Shown here one piece after another: positions 33,755 through 38,696 of a DNA stretch of 38,696 nt. The position numbers and the translations under genes are program-made. The stretch is from Methylobacterium sp. Leaf117 (GTDB lineage Bacteria; Pseudomonadota; Alphaproteobacteria; Rhizobiales; Beijerinckiaceae), in assembly GCF_001422985.1 (NCBI RefSeq), contig NZ_LMNL01000009.1, forward strand, positions 1-38,696, given 5' to 3'. Numbering within the stretch: the first letter of the stretch is position 1; the number at the start of each line of letters is the position of its first letter. The notes beneath the pieces are model-generated. The model did not search any database and was not told the DNA's origin. It saw only the letters and a program-made list of their open reading frames with translations.

Positions 33755-34066
33755 ATGATCAAGTCGGAGCTCGTGCTCAAGATCGCCGAGCAGAACCCGC
33801 ATCTCTACCAGCGCGACGTCGAGACCCTCGTGAACGCGATCCTCGATACCATCGCGGACGCGCTCGCCCGGGGCGACCGGGTCGAGCTGCGCGGCTTCGG
33901 TGCCTTCTCGGTCAAGCGCCGCGATGCGCGACGCGGGCGCAACCCGCGCACGGGTGCGGCCGTTGCCGTTTCCGAGAAGGCCATCCCGGTGTTCAAGACC
34001 GGAAAGGAGATGCGCCTGCGCCTCAACGAGGCCGGCATCGGGGACGGCGAGGCCGCCGCTTCCTGA
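33755..34066 (+). CDS. ihfB: Integration host factor subunit beta
   Basis: DNA-bending protein of 103 residues, beta subunit of IHF. It assists transcription, replication and site-specific recombination by making sharp DNA bends. The sequence [17 protein letters not shown], the [20 protein letters not shown] segment and the arm motif RRGRNPRTG with P at its tip are diagnostic of the HU/IHF family, beta type. It could assist the tyrosine recombinase further downstream, but it is a core gene. It lies between sppA and a LapA-like gene as in many alphaproteobacteria. Confidence 0.96.
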   Translation: MIKSELVLKIAEQNPHLYQRDVETLVNAILDTIADALARGDRVELRGFGAFSVKRRDARRGRNPRTGAAVAVSEKAIPVFKTGKEMRLRLNEAGIGDGEAAAS

Positions 34067-34103
34067 CCCGCCGCCCCGTCCCAACCGTTCGGAGTTCCTC
34101 TCG

Positions 34104-34478
34104 ATGATCCGCTTCCTCAAGGGTTTGCTGCTGCTCCCCGTCGCCGTCCTGGTGGTGGCCTTCGCGGTGGCCAACCGCGACGTGGTGCGGGTGTCGTTCG
34201 ATCCCGTCTCGCCCGACATGCCGGTGTTCAGCGCGGCGCTGCCGCTCTACCTGCTGCTGTTCATCGCGGTCGCGATCGGCGTGCTCCTGGGCGGCTGCGG
34301 CGCCTGGCTCGGGCAGGCGGGCACCCGCCGCACCAGCGCCGCCCGCCGCCGCGAGATCCGCCGCCTGGAGAGCGAGACCGCGCGCCTCAAGACCTACGCC
34401 CCGCCGCCGACCAACGAGGGTCCGAACGGCATCTACCGCAACGCCTCCGACCGCGTCGCCCTGCCGGCGCCGCACTGA
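34104..34478 (+). CDS. LapA/DUF1049-family membrane protein
   Basis: A 124-residue protein with two membrane helices (about 5-24 and 46-68). The first is followed by NRDVVRVSFDP, the mark of the lipopolysaccharide assembly protein A (YciS/DUF1049) family. A cytoplasmic helical region (about 80-100, RRREIRRLESETARLKTY) and an unstructured end follow. In E. coli LapA works with LapB in control of LPS synthesis; a similar role here is inferred. GGAG lies before the ATG at 34104. It sits between ihfB and trpF, probably co-transcribed. Confidence 0.85.
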   Translation: MIRFLKGLLLLPVAVLVVAFAVANRDVVRVSFDPVSPDMPVFSAALPLYLLLFIAVAIGVLLGGCGAWLGQAGTRRTSAARRREIRRLESETARLKTYAPPPTNEGPNGIYRNASDRVALPAPH

Positions 34479-34503
34479 GGCCGAACCCCGGTTCCCCGCC
34501 CGC

Positions 34504-35148
34504 ATGTCCGCCGTCGCGATCAAGATCTGCGGGCTCAGCACCCCGGCGACCCTCGACGCCGCCCTGGAGGCCGGGGCCGACCTCGTCGGCTTCGTGCACT
34601 TCCCCAAGAGCCCCCGCCACGTCGATCTCGAGACCGGCCGGGCCTTGTCCGCGCAGGCGAAAGGCCGGACCGAACGGGTGGTGCTCCTGGTCGACCCCGA
34701 CGACGCCCTGGTGGCGGCCGCCGTCGCGGCCTTCGATCCGGACTGGATTCAGCTCCACGGCCGCGAGACGCCCGAGCGGGTCGCGGCCATCCGCGCCGCC
34801 ACCGGACGGCGGGTGATGCGGGCCCTCGGCGTCGCCACCGCGGCGGATCTCGACGCCGTGGCGGCGCAGGCGCGCGCGGCCGACCGCATCCTCCTCGACG
34901 CCAAGGCGCCCCCCGGTGCCGACCTGCCCGGCGGCAACGGCCACGCCTTCGACTGGAGCCTGCTCGACGGGGCCACGCTGCCGGCGGGCTACATGCTCTC
35001 GGGCGGTCTCACACCCGACACCGTGGCGGCCGCGCTCGCCCGCACGGGTGCCCGCGCCGTCGACGTTTCGTCGGGCGTCGAGATCCGGCCGGGCGAGAAA
35101 TCGCCGGCCCGCATCGCCGCCTTCGTGGCGGCCGCCCGGGGTGCCTGA
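34504..35148 (+). CDS. trpF: Phosphoribosylanthranilate isomerase
   Basis: TIM-barrel enzyme of 214 residues in tryptophan synthesis, converting phosphoribosylanthranilate to CdRP. The catalytic cysteine is C9 in KICGL and the catalytic acid D132 in LLDAK. Phosphate-binding motifs LSGGLTPD and VDVSSGVE, and GFVHFPKSPRHV, are present. It starts 26 bases after the LapA-like gene and is followed by trpB after 193 bases. Confidence 0.95.
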   Translation: MSAVAIKICGLSTPATLDAALEAGADLVGFVHFPKSPRHVDLETGRALSAQAKGRTERVVLLVDPDDALVAAAVAAFDPDWIQLHGRETPERVAAIRAATGRRVMRALGVATAADLDAVAAQARAADRILLDAKAPPGADLPGGNGHAFDWSLLDGATLPAGYMLSGGLTPDTVAAALARTGARAVDVSSGVEIRPGEKSPARIAAFVAAARGA

Positions 35149-35214
35149 CGCTCAGGCATCTTCGACGACTCGGCATTTCTGATCGTCGACGGCCTTGCAA
35201 TCGGGTCGAAAAAC

Positions 35215-35228
35215 CCTTGATTTCAAGG
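35215..35228. promoter_or_regulatory. Palindrome in the trpF-trpB gap
   Basis: A perfect CCTTGA-TT-TCAAGG palindrome lies 67 bases after the trpF stop and 114 bases before trpB. It may be an operator or a small hairpin; no regulator is known to me for it. Confidence 0.3.
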
Positions 35229-35286
35229 ATCGACGTGTTGGCCGCATTGTCGCCGCCCCCCGCGCGGGTCTAGGCGTTGGCCAAAC

Positions 35287-35331
35287 GCATCCGCCCGTCT
35301 CGCATGCATCCGTCTTGCATGCCTCCGTCAC
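35287..35331 (+). repeat. Three imperfect 15-bp repeats before trpB
   Basis: Three head-to-tail 15-base units share GCAT at the start and CCGTC at positions 9-13 (35287-35301, 35302-35316, 35317-35331). They end just before the trpB ribosome binding site. Read in the trpB frame they encode the pentapeptides [10 protein letters not shown] and HASVT, so they could be coding if trpB starts further upstream. Confidence 0.7.
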
Positions 35332-35341
35332 TCCGAGGATC

Positions 35342-36589
35342 ATGCCCGTGACCATCGCTCCCCCTCCGAACTCATTCCGCAACGGCCCGGACGAGCGCGG
35401 CCGCTTCGGTATCTTCGGCGGACGCTTCGTGGCCGAGACCCTGATGCCGCTGATCCTCGACCTGGAGGCGGCCTACACCGCCGCGAAGGCCGACCCGGCC
35501 TTCCAGGCGGAGATGAACAGCCATCTGACCCATTACGTCGGCCGGCCGAGCCCGCTCTACTACGCCGAGCGCATGACCGAGCACCTGCGCGCGCAGGCGG
35601 CCCCCGGACACGGGGCGAAGGTCTTCTTCAAGCGTGACGAGCTGAACCACACCGGCTCGCACAAGGTGAACAATGTGCTCGGCCAGATCATGCTGGCCCG
35701 CCGCATGGGCAAGCCGCGCATCATCGCGGAGACCGGCGCCGGCCAGCACGGCGTCGCCACCGCCACCCTTTGCGCCCGCTTCGGCCTGAAATGCGTGGTC
35801 TACATGGGGGCCGTCGACGTCGCGCGTCAGGCGCCCAACGTGTTCCGCATGAAGATGCTGGGCGCCGAGGTGGTGCCGGTGCAATCCGGCACCAAGACCC
35901 TGAAGGATGCGATGAACGAGGCCCTGCGCGACTGGGTCACGAACGTCGCCGACACCTTCTACTGCATCGGCACCGTGGCGGGCCCGCACCCGTATCCGGC
36001 GATGGTGCGCGACTTCCAGTCGATCATCGGCCGCGAGACCAAGACGCAGATGCTGGAGATGGAGGGCCGGCTGCCGGATTCCCTCGTCGCCTGCATCGGC
36101 GGCGGGTCCAACGCCATGGGCCTGTTCCACCCGTTCCTCGATGATCCCGAGGTCAAGATGTACGGCGTCGAGGCGGCCGGCCACGGCATCTCCAGCGGCC
36201 TGCACGCGGCCTCGCTCTCGGGCGGCAAGCCCGGCGTGCTCCACGGCAACCGCACGTACCTGCTGCAGGATGGCGATGGCCAGATCGCGGACGCGCACTC
36301 GATCTCGGCCGGCCTCGATTATCCGGGCATCGGCCCCGAGCACGCCTGGCTGCACGAGGCCGGCCGTGTCACCTACCTCTCGGCGACGGATCAGGAAGCC
36401 CTGGACGCCTTCAAGCTGTGTTCGATGCTGGAGGGCATCATCCCGGCCCTGGAGCCGGCCCACGCCCTTGCCAAGGTGCGGGAACTGGCACCGCAGCAGC
36501 CCGAGGATCACCTCCTGGTCGTCAACTTGTGCGGACGCGGCGACAAGGACATTCCCCAGGTCGCCGAAATCTTCGGGACCCGGCTCTGA
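35342..36589 (+). CDS. trpB: Tryptophan synthase beta chain
   Basis: PLP enzyme of 415 residues that joins indole and serine to give tryptophan, in complex with TrpA (not in the window). The PLP lysine is K108 in [37 protein letters not shown] and the glycine-rich phosphate loop IGGGSNAMG are typical of TrpB1. I chose ATG 35342 with GAGG five bases upstream; the frame is open to a TTG at 35195 through the 15-base repeats. Its product pathway uses PRPP made by prs. Confidence 0.96.
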   Translation: MPVTIAPPPNSFRNGPDERGRFGIFGGRFVAETLMPLILDLEAAYTAAKADPAFQAEMNSHLTHYVGRPSPLYYAERMTEHLRAQAAPGHGAKVFFKRDELNHTGSHKVNNVLGQIMLARRMGKPRIIAETGAGQHGVATATLCARFGLKCVVYMGAVDVARQAPNVFRMKMLGAEVVPVQSGTKTLKDAMNEALRDWVTNVADTFYCIGTVAGPHPYPAMVRDFQSIIGRETKTQMLEMEGRLPDSLVACIGGGSNAMGLFHPFLDDPEVKMYGVEAAGHGISSGLHAASLSGGKPGVLHGNRTYLLQDGDGQIADAHSISAGLDYPGIGPEHAWLHEAGRVTYLSATDQEALDAFKLCSMLEGIIPALEPAHALAKVRELAPQQPEDHLLVVNLCGRGDKDIPQVAEIFGTRL

Positions 36590-36629
36590 CAGGGCGACGG
36601 GACAGGCCATTTTCCTGGGGCCGACCCCG

Positions 36630-36658
36630 TTGACACCCAACGGCGGGGTTCCCTATAC
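36630..36658 (+). promoter_or_regulatory. Promoter of tRNA-Met
   Basis: A perfect TTGACA (36630-36635) and a CTATAC -10 (36653-36658) are 17 bases apart, 42 bases before the tRNA. This matches the alphaproteobacterial consensus for stable-RNA promoters. Confidence 0.75.
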
Positions 36659-36700
36659 CGCCGATCTCATCGCGGCCCCGATCTTCGGCGGCCGCGGTCT

Positions 36701-36777
36701 GGCGGGGTAGCTCAGCTGGTTAGAGCAGAGGAATCATAATCCTTGTGTCGGCGGTTCAAATCCGTCCCTCGCTACCA
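36701..36777 (+). tRNA. tRNA-Met (CAT), elongator type
   Basis: A 77-base cloverleaf with encoded CCA. The acceptor GGCGGGG pairs with CCTCGCT through two G-T wobbles, the anticodon loop is ATCATAA (CAT), and the T-arm is GGCGG-TTCAAAT-CCGTC. The 5' half resembles alphaproteobacterial elongator tRNA-Met rather than the initiator or Ile2 type. The integrase gene follows directly, so the tRNA 3' end is the likely attachment site. Confidence 0.93.
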
Positions 36778-36783
36778 AGATTT

Positions 36784-36818
36784 AAGCCTGCTAGGTCAAT
36801 GACTTAGCAGGCTTTTTC
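36784..36818 (+). terminator. Terminator of tRNA-Met
   Basis: AAGCCTGCTA (36784-36793) pairs with TAGCAGGCTT (36805-36814) and is followed by TTTCTTT. It begins seven bases after the CCA end of the tRNA. Confidence 0.85.
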
Positions 36819-36854
36819 TTTGCTCTTTGAGACCCATAAAAACTGCTTTATACG

Positions 36855-36966
36855 CTAGCTCAGTGCTAGCGCACCCCTCGGAAAAAGCTGTTTTGGATGA
36901 AGGGCCTAGCCGCTGGCACTGAGAGTACCAAATAGGGTTTCTAGCGCAGTTTTAGCGCACCCTCGG
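36855..36966 (+). repeat. Repeats in the attachment region before the integrase
   Basis: GCTAGC-TCAGT-GCTAGC (36854-36870) is both a direct and an inverted repeat. TAGCGCACCCCTCGG (36867-36881) recurs as TAGCGCACCCTCGG (36953-36966), with a third TAGCGCA at 36942. Such repeats between a tRNA attachment site and an integrase gene are typical arm-type or excisionase binding sites. The stretch 36819-36994 otherwise holds no gene. Confidence 0.6.
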
Positions 36967-36994
36967 GCACCGCAGTAACCAGACAGGCCTCGTC

Positions 36995-38317
36995 GTGAGC
37001 ACTCCAGCCAGCAGCCAAGCCGAGCGTTTTCAGCTGTTTCAGCGCGCGGGTAGCATGAAGTGGCAGATGCGTTTCAGCGTGCGAGGGCAGGGGCAGATCA
37101 AGCGCTCTCTGGATACGAGCGACCGGGCGGAGGCTGAACGCCGGGCTGACGCCATCTGGTACGAGGCCACTTACCGGGCCAAACAGGGTCTCACCGCCCG
37201 CGCACACGGCTTTGAAGCCGTCGCTGAGGAGTTCATCACGCAGATCCTGCGGGAGGTGGAGCGGGGCGAGCGCCGAGCCGACCAGGGCAAGAGCGAGCCT
37301 GCGATGATTCGGCGCTTCTTCATTGGCTACTTCGGCTCCAAGCCGGTTGATGCCATCACGGACACGGATCTGGAGCGCTACGCGGAGTGGCGGCGCACTT
37401 ACTGGACCGAGGGCCCGGGCAAGCTCATCGAGCATATCGAGTACGAGCGTGACGGGCACCGTCTGCGCCGGCCCGTGCGGCGCTCAGCACCGTCCATCAG
37501 CCGCCAGCGCGGTGAGACGGTGGTGCTGCGTGCGCTGCTGCGCTGGGCCTCACGGCAGGGCTACCTGAAGACACCGCCTGAGATCACCATCAAGGCTCGC
37601 CGTTCGCCTGACAACCGCCGTCCCAGCTTCGAGCCCCACGAGTTTGCCCGGCTGGAGGCGGTGAGCCTCAGCCGGCTCGTTGATCCCATCATGGACGGCA
37701 TGGGCGCGGAGGTGCGCGCCAGTGATCGACGCACCTGGCGCATCAAGCGGCTGGATGACCACACCCGCAGGGATCGCACGCTGCTGCACGCATACGTGAT
37801 GATCGGCGCGTTCTCAGGACTGCGACCCACCGAGATGTACAATCTCACCTGGGGTGACGTGCTGGGCTACCGAGCGGGCAGGGGCAAGCCCGTGGACCAG
37901 CGGGACATCCGGCTGCAAGTGCGGGGCAAAGGCAAGAGCGGCAAGGCCATTCCACAAAAGGCAGCCATCCCCTGGTTCGACACCTTGTGGATGCTGTTCG
38001 AGCGCAGCATGGGCCGTGAGCCGTTGGACACGGACCCGGTGTTCGCCAGTGAGCAGGGCAAACGCGTGAGCTCGGTGGCCAACGGCTTCACGGAGCTCCT
38101 GAAGGCCGCAGGCCTGGTGCGGGATCACAGGGGTATCAAGCGTACGCCGTACTCGCTGCGCCACTTCTACATCAGCGAGCAGCTGGCCAACGGCGCGGAG
38201 GTCATGGACGTGGCCCGCAACTGCCGTACCTCGCTCGTCATGATCGACAAGCACTACGGGCAGGTACGGCTTGAGCGTGTAGTGGATCGGCTCCGGCCGG
38301 AGTGGACGCGCGCCTGA
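36995..38317 (+). CDS. Tyrosine recombinase (integrase)
   Basis: Site-specific recombinase of 440 residues. An N-terminal arm-binding/core-binding region (about 10-190) precedes the catalytic domain. Catalytic residues visible: R277 in FSGLRPTEMY, a lysine in the RGKGKSGK hairpin (about 312-317), R389 in YSLRH and the nucleophile Y421 in IDKHYGQV. The first histidine of the usual HxxR box is Y386, a common natural variant. The start is GTG 36995. It probably integrates the element into the adjacent tRNA-Met. An insertion-like stretch near 140-170 (GPGKLIEHIEYERDGHRLRRP) is notable. No excisionase gene is visible. Confidence 0.92.
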   Translation: MSTPASSQAERFQLFQRAGSMKWQMRFSVRGQGQIKRSLDTSDRAEAERRADAIWYEATYRAKQGLTARAHGFEAVAEEFITQILREVERGERRADQGKSEPAMIRRFFIGYFGSKPVDAITDTDLERYAEWRRTYWTEGPGKLIEHIEYERDGHRLRRPVRRSAPSISRQRGETVVLRALLRWASRQGYLKTPPEITIKARRSPDNRRPSFEPHEFARLEAVSLSRLVDPIMDGMGAEVRASDRRTWRIKRLDDHTRRDRTLLHAYVMIGAFSGLRPTEMYNLTWGDVLGYRAGRGKPVDQRDIRLQVRGKGKSGKAIPQKAAIPWFDTLWMLFERSMGREPLDTDPVFASEQGKRVSSVANGFTELLKAAGLVRDHRGIKRTPYSLRHFYISEQLANGAEVMDVARNCRTSLVMIDKHYGQVRLERVVDRLRPEWTRA

Positions 38318-38396
38318 TTTCAGTCGGCAGCTGCCCTGGCAAACCACGGGGTTGGCCTGCGAACGCCAGCCCTCACTTCCTGAGAGGCGATGAGGC

Positions 38397-38540
38397 TTAC
38401 TGCACCGACCCACTCTGTGGAGCCTGCAGCATGCGAAGCGCTTCGCAGAGCAAAGCATGAAGGTCGGAGACTGTCTGCAAGTCCATGAGAATGCCGACGC
38501 GCTGACGCTCCTGCGTTGGGACAACGATCACGAGCAGATC
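38397..38540 (-). pseudogene. 3' remnant of an unknown gene cut by an IS element
   Basis: On the minus strand an open frame enters from the IS end and runs to a TAA at 38397-38399. It encodes about 47 residues, including LLVIVVPTQERQRVGILMDL, SDLHALLCEALRMLQAP and a final SGSVQ. The regular helical pattern looks like a true C-terminal coding region. Its 5' part is missing because the IS5-type end begins at the CTAG at 38541. A GTG at 38531 could start a 44-residue product, so a tiny intact gene is the alternative. No family recognised. Confidence 0.45.
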
Positions 38541-38544
38541 CTAG

Positions 38545-38667
38545 GGTCTGGACTCGATCAGCACCAGAAGGCGATGACGGCAGCGAGTGCGACGGCCGAG
38601 GCGTAGTTTCGGGCCAACTTGTCGTAGCGGGTGGCGATGCGACGGAAGTCCTTCAGGCGATTGAAGG
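38545..38667 (-). mobile_element. 3' end of an IS5-family (IS427-like) transposase, truncated
   Basis: On the minus strand the frame ending at a TGA (38558-38560) encodes FNRLKDFRRIATRYDKLARN followed by YASAVALAAVIAFWC, the well-known C-terminus of IS5/IS427 transposases. The element end GGGTCTGGACTCGAT abuts a CTAG (38541-38544), the preferred target of this group. Upstream of FNRL the homology stops and an in-frame TAG is met about ten codons earlier, so the copy is broken near 38666. Confidence 0.75.
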
Positions 38668-38696
38668 TTGTGGAATACTACGATCCCCTGATCGGC

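Larger units (their letters stand above)
36778..38696. mobile_element. Left end of a tRNA-Met-associated integrated element
   Basis: Directly after the tRNA-Met gene come an integrase, a broken gene and an IS5-family fragment, with no further housekeeping genes to the window edge. This is the standard layout of the left end of a genomic island or integrative element inserted at a tRNA 3' end. The right end, with a copy of the tRNA 3' sequence, would be beyond the window. The cargo is not visible. Confidence 0.7.

Noticed and set aside
36845..36872. Resemblance of the GCTAGCTCAGTGCTAGC region to a synthetic constitutive promoter
   Set aside because: Only part of the sequence matches and no proper -35 is found 17 bases upstream. 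It is better read as a repeat in the attachment region.
1..38696. CRISPR array, prophage structural genes, restriction or toxin systems
   Set aside because: No regularly spaced repeats and no phage, restriction or toxin-antitoxin genes are recognisable. The only mobile DNA is the element after tRNA-Met.

Overview
The window is a high-GC chromosomal segment of an alphaproteobacterium of the order Hyphomicrobiales, most likely Methylobacterium or a close relative. The clearest pointer is a lanmodulin homologue at 8409-8822. The gene neighbourhoods pcm-tolC-popZ-valS and trcR, DUF4170 and sppA-ihfB-lapA-trpF-trpB also fit, as do the alphaproteobacterial promoter and tRNA sequences. All assignments come from reading the sequence; no database search was run.

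Layout. 1-197 carries what looks like the promoter and boxA-containing leader of an rRNA operon on the minus strand, whose rRNA genes would lie beyond the left edge. 228-4079 (minus) is a large GAF/PAS/GGDEF/EAL cyclic-di-GMP protein. 4331-6435 (minus) is a PhoQ/PhoP-like kinase-regulator pair. Facing away from it, 6615-8822 (plus) holds an OB-fold/PepSY membrane-anchored protein, a proline-rich exported protein, a second OB-fold/PepSY-like protein and a lanmodulin-type EF-hand protein. 9058-14636 is a complete branched-chain amino acid ABC transporter operon (livHMGF, a small membrane protein, livK). 14839-16243 has two small hypothetical proteins and a DedA-family protein. tRNA-Asn (minus) and tRNA-Cys (plus) follow, then pcm-like, tolC, popZ, valS and rsgA, with convergent purD. 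From 26012 on come xseA, a DUF4170 protein, prs, trcR, rpsA, sppA, ihfB, a LapA-like protein, trpF and trpB. At 36701 an elongator tRNA-Met gene is followed at once by a tyrosine recombinase, a truncated gene remnant and the end of an IS5-family transposase. This is the left end of an integrated element that continues past the window.

How the genes fit together. Most of 14.8-36.6 kb is housekeeping: translation (valS, rpsA, rsgA, tRNAs), nucleotide synthesis (purD, prs), tryptophan synthesis (trpF, trpB), DNA repair (xseA), envelope (tolC, sppA, DedA, LapA) and cell-cycle control (popZ, trcR). The part most likely to hold something undescribed is 4.3-8.9 kb. There an envelope-sensing two-component system diverges from a set of exported proteins ending in a lanmodulin with unusual EF-hands. 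A palindrome that could be the operator sits between the two arms. I read this as a candidate metal-responsive (possibly rare-earth-responsive) envelope system; that function is inference.
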